This document shows positions 1 through 10,019 of a stretch of DNA of 64,000 nucleotides, piece after piece (the first letter of the stretch is position 1; each line of letters starts with the position of its first letter). The stretch covers positions 124,001-188,000 of the forward strand of contig NZ_JAEHFY010000002.1 in NCBI RefSeq assembly GCF_016623585.1. The letters are read 5' to 3'. The notes below the pieces were generated by a model, which was not told the origin of the DNA, made no database searches, and saw only the letters and a program-made list of their open reading frames with translations. Position numbers and translations under genes: made by a program. This DNA is from Pedobacter segetis (lineage in GTDB: Bacteria; Bacteroidota; Bacteroidia; Sphingobacteriales; Sphingobacteriaceae).

Positions 1-581
1 TCGCCAAAAACAGGTTTCCCCTTATCAAACGATAAAGTCTCTATTATTTTTGAATTAGACCTTAGATCCTTGCCCTTCCATCCAAACAGGATATAATAAG
101 GGTTTTTAATGCCCAAAACAGGTAAAATATTGTAATATATTGCCCCATACCACTGGTTGGTTTGCAAGGTAGTATCGGCGAGATTATCGCTTATCTTTAG
201 GTTTTGGGTATTATCAACTAATGGATAAAGCTCTAATTTATTGGGGTTATTTATCTGTATTGCCCCATAATAACGATAAGAACCATCATCTAATTGGGTA
301 AACCATGTAAAAGTCCTAAACTTATCATCATCTGATTTTTTTATTGAGATAAAATTTGTGAGTTGAGAATAGGGGTAAGCAAAGGAGTTCTTTTCTTTTA
401 AAGAAGAAACAAAAAGCCTGATAAAATCATAATTGGCCTTAATTCTATTAGATTCTAAAGAATCGCTGGTAAACTGCGTACCCAAAACCTTTAAAGAATC
501 TTCTTGCAAAGAGATTTTACTTTGTGAATATCCACAAAGTGTTTCGGCCAATAAAATACAGGCTACTAAAAATTGCTTCAT
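1..581 (-). CDS. Conserved hypothetical secreted protein, C-terminus cut by window edge
   Basis: The frame opens at ATG 579-581 and is still open at base 1, so about 193 residues are visible. The N-terminus (MKQFLVACILLAETLCGYSQ) looks like a signal peptide ending in the A/S-Q cleavage style of this phylum, so the product is probably periplasmic or surface exposed. The rest is rich in Tyr, Trp and Asn, with no motif I can name. It starts 8 bp after the thiolase stop on the same strand, so the two are probably co-transcribed. I do not recognise a function. Confidence is high that it is a gene and low on its role. Confidence 0.7.
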   Translation of the reverse strand, partial: MKQFLVACILLAETLCGYSQSKISLQEDSLKVLGTQFTSDSLESNRIKANYDFIRLFVSSLKEKNSFAYPYSQLTNFISIKKSDDDKFRTFTWFTQLDDGSYRYYGAIQINNPNKLELYPLVDNTQNLKISDNLADTTLQTNQWYGAIYYNILPVLGIKNPYYILFGWKGKDLRSNSKIIETLSFDKGKPVFG

Positions 582-589
582 AAATTACA

Positions 590-1768
590 TTAACGCATAT
601 TTTCTATTACAATTGCACTTGCTCCGCCGCCGCCGTTACAAATACCGGCAACACCTAATTTAGCATTATTTTGGGCTAAAACATTTATCAAAGTTACCAT
701 AATTCTTGCACCAGAAGCCCCTAGTGGATGCCCTAAAGAAACCGCTCCGCCATGTACGTTTACCTTATCGGCACTCAAATTTAAAGCTTTATTATTAGCT
801 AAAGAAACTACCGAAAATGCTTCGTTTATCTCGTAAAAATCAATTTGCTTAGGTTTTAAACCGGCTTTGTTCAAAGCTAAAGGAATGGCTTTGGATGGCG
901 CCGTAGTAAACCATTCTGGCGCTTGTTGGGCATCGGCGAAAGCCAAAATCTTGGCCAATGGTTTAATGCCTAATTCGTTTGCTTTTTCTTTGCTCATTAA
1001 AACCAAAGCTGCGGCACCATCGTTCAAACTAGATGCGTTTGCGGCAGTAACGGTTCCGTCTTTTTTAAATACTGGTCGCAAAGCGGCGATCTTATCAAAT
1101 TTTACGTTTGCGGGCTCTTCATCTTGATCGATCATTGTTACGTTTCCTTTACGGTCTTTTAACTCTAATGGAATTATTTCTGTTTTAAATTTACCATCTG
1201 TAATCGCTTTTTGTGCCCGTTTATAAGAATCTATTGCATAGGCATCTTGTTCTTCCCTTGTTATGCGGCAATCTAAGGCGCAAAGTTCTGCCGCAGAACC
1301 CATGTGGTAATCATTGTAAACGTCCCAAAGGCCATCTTTGATTAAACCATCTGTCAATTGGCCATGGCCTAATTTATAACCCGTTCTAGCTTTATCCAAA
1401 TAATATGGCACATTGCTCATGCTTTCCATACCGCCTGCAACGATAATATCCTTATCGCCCAAGGCAATACTTTGGGCAGCCAACATTACGGCTTTCATCC
1501 CGCTTGCGCAAACTTTGTTTATAGTGGTGCTTGGTACATCTGGCAAGCCTGCAAATTTTGCGGCTTGTGTTGCCGGTGCCTGCCCTAAATTGGCCGAGAG
1601 TACGTTCCCCATTAAAACTTCTTGTACAACTCCTGGTTTTATACCCGCTTTTTCTACGGCTGCTTTTATGGCAAAACCTCCTAATTGGGTTGCTGTAAAT
1701 GACGATAAAATCCCTCCGAAACTACCGATGGGTGTTCTTAGGGCTGCAACAATATATACTTCTTTCAT
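590..1768 (-). CDS. Acetyl-CoA C-acetyltransferase (thiolase)
   Basis: A cytosolic thiolase of normal length (392 aa) for the degradative/biosynthetic thiolase superfamily. These enzymes condense two acetyl-CoA molecules or cleave 3-ketoacyl-CoA. The nucleophilic cysteine lies in NKVCASGMKA (C87). The active-site NEAF motif is near residue 315, the histidine motif GGAVSLGHPLGASGARI near 340-356, and the second cysteine is in GICNGGGGA near 378. All four catalytic landmarks are intact. Start is ATG at 1766-1768. The gene lies immediately upstream (8 bp) of the partial hypothetical gene at the left edge. No other beta-oxidation gene is visible, so whether it serves fatty acid breakdown or acetoacetyl-CoA synthesis cannot be decided here. 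Confidence 0.93.
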   Translation of the reverse strand: MKEVYIVAALRTPIGSFGGILSSFTATQLGGFAIKAAVEKAGIKPGVVQEVLMGNVLSANLGQAPATQAAKFAGLPDVPSTTINKVCASGMKAVMLAAQSIALGDKDIIVAGGMESMSNVPYYLDKARTGYKLGHGQLTDGLIKDGLWDVYNDYHMGSAAELCALDCRITREEQDAYAIDSYKRAQKAITDGKFKTEIIPLELKDRKGNVTMIDQDEEPANVKFDKIAALRPVFKKDGTVTAANASSLNDGAAALVLMSKEKANELGIKPLAKILAFADAQQAPEWFTTAPSKAIPLALNKAGLKPKQIDFYEINEAFSVVSLANNKALNLSADKVNVHGGAVSLGHPLGASGARIMVTLINVLAQNNAKLGVAGICNGGGGASAIVIENMR

Positions 1769-2034
1769 GAAATTATTTTTTAAAATGTTTACATCACTGG
1801 ATTTGCAAAATAACCATTTTTGATAAACGATTGGTCAATGGAATGTTTTATAGTTTGGAAAAGATGAAAATAATTTGGGCAATAGCCGGGCTATCCGCTC
1901 ATACGCCACAGGCATTAAGCACAGGCCGGTATCCGCTACTATCCCTATTGCTTAGTGCTAGTTCAAATATTGTACAAATAAACAAACCGATTACGTCCAA
2001 AGAACCTTGCTAAAAATCATTAAATAAATTGTTT

Positions 2035-2042
2035 TAAATTTG
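2035..2042 (+). promoter_or_regulatory. Bacteroidota -7 box (TAnnTTTG) of the HD phosphohydrolase gene
   Basis: TAAATTTG matches the primary sigma -7 consensus TAnnTTTG of Bacteroidota exactly. It ends 16 bp before the TTG at 2059, leaving a short leader and supporting that non-ATG start. No clean TTTG -33 element sits at the expected distance, so this is a sequence match only. Confidence 0.45.
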
Positions 2043-2058
2043 AGCAAAATATAACAGC

Positions 2059-4137
2059 TTGGCCAATATCAATAAAAACTCCCACAAAATTATTTACAGA
2101 AAATATACTTCTATCGTAAAGTATGTTTTGATGGCTTTAAGCATCATCATCATCACGGCAGTTTTGCCAAAGCAAGCAAAGTTTAAGTTTGAATTTGAAA
2201 AGGGAAACGTTTGGCTACACGATGACCTGGTTTCTCCGTACAATTTCCCCATTAGAAAAACTCCTGAAGAAATAAAAAACGATAAAGAAAGTATCATAAA
2301 ATCTATTTTACCGGTTTATGAGTTAGATGAACAAGTTTTTCAAGATCAATCTGATCAATACCGATCAGATTTTGAAGCTAAATGGAAAAACGCCGGCTTA
2401 AAAGATGATAATAAGGAAATTAACTTTGATACAGGCTTTAAGATTTTACAAAACATTTATCAAAAGGGGGTAATAGGCCTCAATAAAAAATACCAAAGAG
2501 ATGGGGACCAATACGTGATTTCCCTTTTAAAAAACAATATAGAAACGCAGGTAAGTACGGCAAGTTTATACACCCAAGCTTCGGCGGCTTTAGAGGCGGG
2601 TAAAGAACTTGTTGATCAAAAAAATATAGAGGCAGACATTATTTCTGGGATTATTAGGGATAGGATTTCACCAAATGTAATCTATAATGAGCGCTTGACC
2701 GATAAAATCGAAAAGCAGGCGATAGAAAACCTTTCTTCTACCAGAGGCATGGTGCAAAAGGGAGAATTGATCGTTGCCAAAAATAGCCGGATAGACGAAG
2801 ATATTTATCAAAAATTAGAATCGTTAAGGCAATCTTATGAAGATTCTGTAACTTCTCCCAACGATCGGAAACTAACCTTGGTTGGGCAGTTTTTGTTGGT
2901 TTCTACCGTTGTTACCATGTTGATGTTTTTCTTGTTTTTGTTTAGGAAAGATATTTTTGCCGATAACCGCCAGATCTCTTTGATATTGATCGTATTTACC
3001 GGTATGTTGGTATTTTTGTCCCTATCTATAAAATTTAAACTTCCAAGCCTTTATTATATCCCTTACTGTATCGTTCCGATAATTATTAGGATACTATTTG
3101 ATACCCGATTGGCCATGAACATCCATTTGTTGGTTGTGTTAATTGCCAGTTTCTTTTTACCAAACAGTTTTGAATTTGCTTTTTTACAGATCACCGCTGG
3201 TATGGTAGCTATTTATAGCATCAAAAATTTAGTGAGGAGAGAGCAGTTTTTGCTTTCGGCACTGTTGATCTTGTTAAACTATTTTATTGCCTACCTGGGT
3301 ATTTCGTTAATTAGGGAAGGTACCCTAGATGCCATAGAATGGATGAAATTTTTACCGTTTGTGTTTAGCGTTTTGCTATCGCTTTTGGCATATCCTCTTA
3401 TCTATCTGTTCGAGAAACTTTTTGGCATTACCTCTGATATCACCTTAATAGAACTAACAAATACCAATTCGCATTTACTTAGAGAATTGGCGTTTAAAGC
3501 ACCGGGGACTTTCCAGCATTCTTTGCAGGTGGCCAACTTGGCAGAATCTGCGATTTTTAAGATCGGCGGCAACGGGCTATTGGTTAGGGCAGGGGCTTTG
3601 TACCATGATATTGGCAAAATGGATAACCCGCAGTTTTTTATCGAGAACCAGAATAAGGGCTTAAACCCACATGATAAGCTGCCGTATGAAGAAAGTGCGC
3701 AAATTATTATCAAGCATGTTTTAAACGGGATAGAAATGGCAAGGAGAAACAATTTGCCAGAGGTTATCATAGATTTTATCAGAACCCACCACGGAAACAC
3801 GAGGGTTGATTATTTTTATCAATCTTTTTTAAAGAATTTTCCAGAAAAAATTGTTGATGAAAATACTTTTCGCTATCCCGGGCCAATCCCTTTTACCAAG
3901 GAAACCGCAGTATTAATGCTTGCAGATTCTGTGGAGGCGGCATCAAGAAGTTTAAAGGAACCCGATGCAGAAAGCATAAACACCTTGGTAGAGCGTATCA
4001 TAACCTATAAATTAGAACAGCATCAGTTAAATGATAGCAATATTACACTTAAAGAAATTGAGACTATTAAGCTGATATTTAAGACAATGCTGATGGGTAT
4101 TTACCACGTAAGGATAGATTACCTTAAACAGAATTGA
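2059..4137 (+). CDS. 7TM-HD family phosphohydrolase (PgpH-like c-di-AMP phosphodiesterase)
   Basis: A 692-residue membrane protein with the PgpH order. A short cytoplasmic tail and one membrane helix (about 25-42) precede an extracytoplasmic 7TMR-HDED-like domain (about 45-280). A block of about seven helices follows (about 275-465), then a cytoplasmic HD domain (about 480-680). The HD metal site is visible as HSLQVANLAE, LYHDIGKMDNP, RTHHGNTRVDY and LADSVEAASR. Characterised PgpH proteins hydrolyse cyclic di-AMP; that substrate is inferred here from the family. I use the TTG at 2059 because it provides the usual N-terminal tail before the first helix and follows a -7 box. The first in-frame ATG (2131) falls inside that helix. 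The gene stands alone between the thiolase and tRNA-Ser. Confidence 0.9.
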   Translation: MANINKNSHKIIYRKYTSIVKYVLMALSIIIITAVLPKQAKFKFEFEKGNVWLHDDLVSPYNFPIRKTPEEIKNDKESIIKSILPVYELDEQVFQDQSDQYRSDFEAKWKNAGLKDDNKEINFDTGFKILQNIYQKGVIGLNKKYQRDGDQYVISLLKNNIETQVSTASLYTQASAALEAGKELVDQKNIEADIISGIIRDRISPNVIYNERLTDKIEKQAIENLSSTRGMVQKGELIVAKNSRIDEDIYQKLESLRQSYEDSVTSPNDRKLTLVGQFLLVSTVVTMLMFFLFLFRKDIFADNRQISLILIVFTGMLVFLSLSIKFKLPSLYYIPYCIVPIIIRILFDTRLAMNIHLLVVLIASFFLPNSFEFAFLQITAGMVAIYSIKNLVRREQFLLSALLILLNYFIAYLGISLIREGTLDAIEWMKFLPFVFSVLLSLLAYPLIYLFEKLFGITSDITLIELTNTNSHLLRELAFKAPGTFQHSLQVANLAESAIFKIGGNGLLVRAGALYHDIGKMDNPQFFIENQNKGLNPHDKLPYEESAQIIIKHVLNGIEMARRNNLPEVIIDFIRTHHGNTRVDYFYQSFLKNFPEKIVDENTFRYPGPIPFTKETAVLMLADSVEAASRSLKEPDAESINTLVERIITYKLEQHQLNDSNITLKEIETIKLIFKTMLMGIYHVRIDYLKQN

Positions 4138-4145
4138 AATTTCTT

Positions 4146-4175
4146 TTTGTAGATATAAGCGGATTGCTATATTTG
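4146..4175 (+). promoter_or_regulatory. Promoter of tRNA-Ser (-33 TTTG, -7 TATATTTG)
   Basis: TTTG at 4146-4149 and TATATTTG at 4168-4175 are separated by 18 bp, an excellent match to the Bacteroidota primary promoter (TTTG / TAnnTTTG). The predicted start lies a few bases after 4175, about 40 bp ahead of the tRNA. Confidence 0.65.
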
Positions 4176-4221
4176 CAACCTCTAAAAGACACGGACATTT
4201 AAAAAGCTGTTTTTAGAAATT

Positions 4222-4309
<88 letters not shown>

Positions 4310-4584
4310 ATTAATTTCTTGAAAAAAATTGTTCTAGATTATCAACCTCACATCCCAAACAAGGTTGAGGTAATTTTTCAAAAGCTTTTTAACAGATTTA
4401 TATTTTGCCAAAAACGAGAATGCCACGTTTGGCATATTTAACAAAATTTTATCAAAACCATTTTTTTAGATCATACCCACGGATTTTTAAAGTTCTGATA
4501 AACAAGTTCAGCCTGGTTTAAAAAGTTTTTCAGTAATAAAATTAAATGTTTATTTAAAGATCTTTTTACTCCTAATTTTAGTGT

Positions 4585-5565
4585 TTAAGCCACAATGGCG
4601 CTCGGCCTAATATCAAACTCTTTATAAAATGCTTTCGAAAACGATTGAGGTGTATTATAACCGTATTTTAATGCGGCCTCTGTAACTCCTAATTTATTTT
4701 CTTTAATATCTAAAAAGGCTCTTTGCAACACCTTTTTCCTGTAGAATTTTACCACTGATATATTGAACAAACTTTGGAAACCTGAGGTAAGTTTAAACCT
4801 ATTTAAGCCATATTTTTTGCATAGATGGTCAATTGAAACATCTGTTACTTCCATAGAGCCGAGGTCTGTTTTTATTTGTTGTAATTTTTTAACGTCTTCG
4901 CTAGAAAAATGTATCTCATATTGGTTTGTACAAGAAATGGATTGGAAATAATGGGCAAGCAATTCATATACTTTACACTCTAGATAAACCCTTCTGAAGT
5001 TTTTTTTCAAACGGCACTTTAAGATCTGTTTGATGATGAGGTTCACATCGTTAGAGATATCAAATAATTTACCGGGCTTTTTACCAGAATAAATTGCTTT
5101 TAAACACGCGGCCTTTTCTTTTTTTTGGTCTTTATCAAAGAATTTATCCAAACAAGCCAGAAAAACCTCCTCATCAAAAATCAGAGATGCCATTTCAAAA
5201 CGTTTTGCTTTTTGATACTCAACTAAAGACAATTTCCCATCTTCTTTAACAGCATACATAAACGATTGATTCTTATGGATATCCGCATCAATACTCTCTT
5301 GTAATTTATGCGTGGCGTTACCAGAAAGCATTAAACTGATCAGCACCTTGTTTTGGTAGTACTGGCTGTAGCGTAGCTGATAGGTTTTTTCTGGTTTACC
5401 CGCATAGTATGCTAATAATATCCCGGTTGTCATAGGGATTAAGGCTGTACTGCTTTCCCCCAAAACCGTTGCCTTAAACTTAAGCATATCATCTTCGCAA
5501 TTCAATCTAGTTATATGATCAAAAGGATAATCTTTTAATTCTTCAATTAGTATCGGTGTTTCCAT
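4585..5565 (-). CDS. AraC family transcriptional regulator
   Basis: A 326-residue DNA-binding regulator. The C-terminal ~100 residues form the two helix-turn-helix units of the AraC/XylS family: the first around VSIDHLCKKYGLNRFKLTSG, the second around GVTEAALKYGYNTPQSFSKA, ending in the usual FDIRPSAI. The N-terminal two thirds show no cupin or other ligand domain that I recognise. Divergent transcription from the secreted beta-helix gene, with only 138 bp between starts, makes that gene a plausible target. This is inferred from position only. Confidence 0.9.
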   Translation of the reverse strand: METPILIEELKDYPFDHITRLNCEDDMLKFKATVLGESSTALIPMTTGILLAYYAGKPEKTYQLRYSQYYQNKVLISLMLSGNATHKLQESIDADIHKNQSFMYAVKEDGKLSLVEYQKAKRFEMASLIFDEEVFLACLDKFFDKDQKKEKAACLKAIYSGKKPGKLFDISNDVNLIIKQILKCRLKKNFRRVYLECKVYELLAHYFQSISCTNQYEIHFSSEDVKKLQQIKTDLGSMEVTDVSIDHLCKKYGLNRFKLTSGFQSLFNISVVKFYRKKVLQRAFLDIKENKLGVTEAALKYGYNTPQSFSKAFYKEFDIRPSAIVA

Positions 5566-5703
5566 AAACTGGTTTCTTGTAGAGATTGTATCTGTAAATA
5601 TAACCCTAAAAATTAAAAAATGCTTTTTGGATAAATAAAAATGCGTATTGGTTAAACAAGGATGGCAATTCTAACCCTATTTTTGATAAAAAACAGCCCG
5701 GAT

Positions 5704-8700
5704 ATGAAAAAAACTTTTACACTTTTATTTTTTTGTGCTTTATGTTACTTGGCCAACGGCCAAACCATAAGATACGTAAAACCAACCGCAGCAGGCTTGG
5801 CCGATGGGAGTAGTTGGGGAAACGCTTCTGCAGATCTGCAAGCCATCATTAACCTATCTAGCCAAAACGACGAAATATGGATAGCCGCTGGGACGTATAA
5901 ACCAGCAACGCTTATTGCCCCACGAGACCCAAGTTATACAGGAAACCCTGCATCTACAAACCAGGACAAAACATTTTTAATTACCAAGAATATAAAGCTT
6001 TTTGGAGGTTTTTCAGGTACCGAGACCAGCATATCCCAAAGAAATTGGCTTACCAATGAAACTATTTTAAGTGGGAACATTGGAGATGTTAATAGTGATT
6101 ATGACAACTGCTACCATGTTTTATCCATCGTTGTGCCAGTTGGGCAAACCCTTGATAATTCTTTGAGCGTTGATGGGCTTACGATAGCCGATGGGAATTC
6201 TAATTCTGGAAATGTTTATAACAGCCTTTACCCTCAATATTTTGGTGGTGGGATATTTATCGGTGCAGATGACATTAACCTTAACAACACGCCCAGTATT
6301 AAAAATTGTACTTTTAAGAATAATCTTTCTTTAGCGGGCGGTGGTGCAGTGGCATGGCTTGCGTTTAGATTGGGAGCTGATGCGCTAGAGATGCAGAATT
6401 GTAATTTCACAAGCAATGGTTGCAAATATCAGGGTGGTGCTATTTATCTTTTTGACGATGGTGTAAATACCGGACCATATAAAGCAAATATCAATGATTG
6501 CACATTTGATGCAAACTATGTGAACGATTCATTTCAGGGAGGTACAAACGGAGCATCTGGCGGTGCGATTTGTGCTTATAAATCAGGGGAGTTATCCATT
6601 AACCGCTGTGTTTTTAAAAATAATAAAACTTCTGTTGGGTTTGGCGCAACGGGTAACGGCAGTGCTGTGGCCTTACTTTTAGGCGCTTCTTCTGATATAG
6701 TGAACTCGGTTTTTTATGATAATGAAAAAGCTTCGGTTTATAACAAAGGATCGGACCTGAACCTTTTGAATACCACTTTGTATCATCCTAACAATGAACT
6801 TATAAGTCTTAATGCGGCAAAAAGCATTTATATTAATAATAGCATAATATGGACAGATAATGCCCTTCAGAATGCAGTAACCAGTACTGGTAGCCCCAGT
6901 ATCATAGCGGTTTTAAATAATAGCGACTTAAATAGCATGAATCAGCTAACTTTTACAACACCGCCTGTTAATCTGATTACCACAAACCCTTATTTTTATG
7001 ATGTAGCAACTAAAGATTTTACCCTAAAACCATTTAGCCTAGCCATAGATGCTGGTAACGATAATTTATATAGTGCCGCTTTATATGGTTCTAGCAACTT
7101 GGCCGGAACAATGCGTTTTTCGGGAAAAATTGATATGGGTGCATATGAGTACATACACAAAAAGACTTTTGTAAGCTTAGATGCTGCGGGCAATAACGAT
7201 GGTACTTCTTGGGTAAACGGCTATAATGATCTGCAAATTGCTATCAATGCAGCTAGTTATGGCGATAGTATATTTGTTAAAAAGGGCGTTTACCAACCCG
7301 CTGTTAATACTAGTTTTCAAATGAAAGAGGGCGTTAAGATTTATGGGAGTTTCCAGGGAACAGAAAATTATCTAACACAAAGATTAATTGCATTACCTGC
7401 AGATAGCAGCATTTTAAAAGGAAATGGCGAAAATGTATTTGATAATGAGTTTTCTCAGCTTTTACCATTAACGGAGGCCTCTGTTTTAGATGGCTTTACA
7501 CTAACAGGGGGTGCCGGAGTATCTAAAGACGGAGGCGCAATGAACAATCATTATGCTTCGCCAACCTTAAACAGGATCTGTTTTGTGGCCAATTATGCCG
7601 TCCATGCCGGTGCGATCCAAAACATTAATTCATCACCAATTATCACTAATTCTATTATTTCTGGTAACGATGGCGGTTTAGACGGCGGTGCAATGGTAAA
7701 TGCGAACTCATCAGCCATATTAACCAATGTTCTCATTTCTGGTAATATTGCAGATCAAGGGGGCATAATGTATAATTCTCTTTCTAACCTCACTTTAACA
7801 AATGTTACCTTTGCTGGCAACGCAACCGGTGGAGACCTCATTATCAATTCAAATTCTAATTTTAAAATAAGAAACAGTATCATTTTGGGAAACACCGGAA
7901 ACATGCCTAGCCTTGGGGTGGTGGCTTCCAATTCTTTGATCCAAGATTTTACGAACACAAGCGACGGTAACATCAATTCAACAAACATCGATGCTAACGA
8001 TATTTTTGTATCGCCGGTGCTATCAACTAATTATACACCGGTTTTAGGCGGTAATTTTTCTCTGCTAAACAATGCAAACGTTATTGATAAGGGCAGCAAC
8101 GTTTTTTATAATACTGGGCAAGTGCCAGATTTGAGTTTGGTAACAACCGATATTGTAGGGAACAACAGGTTTGAGAACATGAATGTAGATTTGGGTGCCT
8201 ATGAATACCAAGGAACCTTGCCCATAACTTTATTGAGTTACGCTATCCATAAAAGATTGAACGATGCTTTGCTAAAATGGAAAACCTCTGATGAGAAAAA
8301 CGCAAAGTATTATATTATTTATAGGTCTGCGGATGGTAAAACATTTACAGAGCTGGGTAAGCTTAACACTAAGAATGGTATTGAGAACACTTATAGTTAT
8401 ATAGACAACCTACCTTTTAAAGGTTTAAACTATTATAAACTTGAACAACAGGATTTGGATGGTACCTTAAATTTGCTGGGCATCAAATCTTTAAATTTCA
8501 ATTTTTCTAATGATGGTTTACGGGTTTACCCCAACCCTACGTTAAACTATGTTAATTTGGGTTTTGAAAAAGGTAAATACCATAAATTAACTTTGTTAAA
8601 CCAAAGCGGGCAAATCTTAAAAAGTGTTATTATAAGCCCCCTTCAAACCGAAATCCAACTTTCGTTGCTGGCCTATACCCCGGGTTTGTATTATTTAAAT

Positions 8701-8748
8701 TTGGAAGGCACAGGCATTAATCTGCTTAATAAGGTAATTAAACGATGA
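5704..8748 (+). CDS. Secreted right-handed beta-helix protein with T9SS sorting domain
   Basis: A 1014-residue secreted protein. I start at ATG 5704 because MKKTFTLLFFCALCYLANGQ is a compact signal peptide; an upstream in-frame ATG at 5662 would add 14 residues in front of it. Residues about 25-850 contain two similar halves, each opening with a polymorphic-outer-membrane/pectate-lyase-like beta-helix start (DGSSWGNASADLQAI and DGTSWVNGYNDLQIAI). Many Asn-rich turns follow. Each half ends with a (V/M)DLGAYEY or IDMGAYEY motif. The C-terminus (VYPNPTLNYVNLGF to the terminal KVIKR) is a type A sorting domain for the type IX secretion system. Likely roles are adhesion or glycan binding/cleavage at the surface; no catalytic site is evident. 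A perfect terminator follows. Confidence 0.85.
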   Translation: MKKTFTLLFFCALCYLANGQTIRYVKPTAAGLADGSSWGNASADLQAIINLSSQNDEIWIAAGTYKPATLIAPRDPSYTGNPASTNQDKTFLITKNIKLFGGFSGTETSISQRNWLTNETILSGNIGDVNSDYDNCYHVLSIVVPVGQTLDNSLSVDGLTIADGNSNSGNVYNSLYPQYFGGGIFIGADDINLNNTPSIKNCTFKNNLSLAGGGAVAWLAFRLGADALEMQNCNFTSNGCKYQGGAIYLFDDGVNTGPYKANINDCTFDANYVNDSFQGGTNGASGGAICAYKSGELSINRCVFKNNKTSVGFGATGNGSAVALLLGASSDIVNSVFYDNEKASVYNKGSDLNLLNTTLYHPNNELISLNAAKSIYINNSIIWTDNALQNAVTSTGSPSIIAVLNNSDLNSMNQLTFTTPPVNLITTNPYFYDVATKDFTLKPFSLAIDAGNDNLYSAALYGSSNLAGTMRFSGKIDMGAYEYIHKKTFVSLDAAGNNDGTSWVNGYNDLQIAINAASYGDSIFVKKGVYQPAVNTSFQMKEGVKIYGSFQGTENYLTQRLIALPADSSILKGNGENVFDNEFSQLLPLTEASVLDGFTLTGGAGVSKDGGAMNNHYASPTLNRICFVANYAVHAGAIQNINSSPIITNSIISGNDGGLDGGAMVNANSSAILTNVLISGNIADQGGIMYNSLSNLTLTNVTFAGNATGGDLIINSNSNFKIRNSIILGNTGNMPSLGVVASNSLIQDFTNTSDGNINSTNIDANDIFVSPVLSTNYTPVLGGNFSLLNNANVIDKGSNVFYNTGQVPDLSLVTTDIVGNNRFENMNVDLGAYEYQGTLPITLLSYAIHKRLNDALLKWKTSDEKNAKYYIIYRSADGKTFTELGKLNTKNGIENTYSYIDNLPFKGLNYYKLEQQDLDGTLNLLGIKSLNFNFSNDGLRVYPNPTLNYVNLGFEKGKYHKLTLLNQSGQILKSVIISPLQTEIQLSLLAYTPGLYYLNLEGTGINLLNKVIKR

Positions 8749-8800
8749 TCAATTAGATCTTTTTAAGCAAAACAGCCTTTATTTAATTCATAACAAAGGT

Positions 8801-8836
8801 CGGTATCCTGCTAAATTAGCAGGATACCGTTGTTTT
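8801..8836. terminator. Bidirectional rho-independent terminator
   Basis: A perfect 12-bp inverted repeat (8801-8812 with 8818-8829) around a 5-nt loop is followed by TTGTTTT. On the other strand it lies just past the end of the convergent methyltransferase gene, so it can serve both transcripts. Confidence 0.85.
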
Positions 8837-8853
8837 AAGAAAGATCGTTTTGC

Positions 8854-10017
8854 TCATTTCTTGATCAGCCTTGCCAAAAAAAGCGTGTCTGCTTTGGCTT
8901 GATAACCTTTTATCAACAGCTGATATTCGATTTCTAAATTCAGTTTTTCACAAAGATTGGCAACTTGTTCTTCGTTTTCTTCTTTAAAAACCGAACAGGT
9001 AATGTAAATCAATGGTTTGCCAACTTTTAGATATTTGACCACATTGCTGGCAATTTTAAACTGCAATTCGCTATAAGATTTGATTTTATGTGGCGTAAAA
9101 TGGGTAATCATTTCTGGTGTGCGCCCCCAAGTGCCAGAGCCAGTGCAAGGAGCGTCTAATATAATCCCATCAAACTCATAATGGTGCAGGGTTTGATCTT
9201 GGTTCTGGAGCAAATCCAAAACTTTCAATTGATAATTTGACACTCCTGCCAAGGCAAAACGATGTTTCAAATTCTCTAGAATAGATTCCCTGTTATCGCT
9301 CACCAATAATTTAATATCGGGTTGCTGATCTAGTAACATCAAGGCTTTACCTCCAGAGGCCGCACAGCAATCCCACCATTTGTCCCATTTATCGGGTTTA
9401 AAAGCTTCGCCAGTTTTCTGTGAAGAAATATCTTGGATCTCGTAATTTCCCTTATCGGGGATGATTTGCGCTAACTTTGTACCATTTGGGAAAGCGATCG
9501 CCTGTTCATCAATTACTTGATATTTTATATCGGCGGAAGCCAAACACTGCATGATATTTTTTTGTTTCCCCTTTTTTATCCTGATGTATAAATCGGGTTG
9601 GATAAAATGGGAAAGATAAAATTCTTCTGCATCAATTTCATTTGATAAATGATCTTGGAAAGGAAAAACATCGGTTAAATTAAAATTGGGATATTCTTCT
9701 TTAACGATTTCGATTTTATTTTTTAAAGTTAACTCTATTTTATTGTTCCATTGTGGTTTAAAATGTTCTAAAAAAGAATTGGCTTGTTGGTTGGCAAAAA
9801 ACTCTGCGATGATCAATCTCTCTTCTAGTGTTAAATTAGAGAGTATGTTTCCCAATCTGTAAAAATTATAAACCAAGCGACTGGCAATTTTACGGTCGCG
9901 AGAGCCCATTTGCTTATTTTGCCTGTAATAAGTGGCTAAAAAGCGGTGCAAAGGTTCTTCTTTGTTATAGTTTAAAAGAATATTTTGAAAAGTATTTAAC
10001 TGATGGATTGCTTTCAT
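8854..10017 (-). CDS. RsmB/NOP-family RNA (cytosine-5) methyltransferase
   Basis: A 387-residue SAM-dependent RNA m5C methyltransferase. The SAM-binding loop is around WDCCAASGGKALMLLD (near 215-230). Motif IV is DAPCTGSGTWGR with catalytic-release Cys291, and motif VI is YITCSVFKEENEEQV with nucleophile Cys341. The N-terminal part (1-140) is helical, as in RsmB, where it resembles NusB. The likely substrate is 16S rRNA C967 or a similar rRNA position, but the exact site cannot be read from sequence. The start lies 2 bp after the stop of the lipoprotein gene at 10020, so the two are translated from one transcript. Confidence 0.88.
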   Translation of the reverse strand: MKAIHQLNTFQNILLNYNKEEPLHRFLATYYRQNKQMGSRDRKIASRLVYNFYRLGNILSNLTLEERLIIAEFFANQQANSFLEHFKPQWNNKIELTLKNKIEIVKEEYPNFNLTDVFPFQDHLSNEIDAEEFYLSHFIQPDLYIRIKKGKQKNIMQCLASADIKYQVIDEQAIAFPNGTKLAQIIPDKGNYEIQDISSQKTGEAFKPDKWDKWWDCCAASGGKALMLLDQQPDIKLLVSDNRESILENLKHRFALAGVSNYQLKVLDLLQNQDQTLHHYEFDGIILDAPCTGSGTWGRTPEMITHFTPHKIKSYSELQFKIASNVVKYLKVGKPLIYITCSVFKEENEEQVANLCEKLNLEIEYQLLIKGYQAKADTLFLARLIKK

Positions 10018-10019
10018 GT

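Noticed and set aside
867-1823. Two plus-strand open frames opposite the thiolase
   Set aside because: They are antisense shadows of a gene with clear catalytic motifs; no independent evidence.
1831-2013. A 60-codon open frame between the thiolase and HD phosphohydrolase genes
   Set aside because: No domain, signal peptide or start context. The composition looks like random intergenic sequence, and part of it covers the promoter region of the next gene.
4345-4435. Weak hairpins after tRNA-Ser (ACCTCA/TGAGGT and ATGCCA/TGGCAT) considered as terminators
   Set aside because: Stems of only 6-7 bp, one with a long loop, neither followed by a convincing T-tract.
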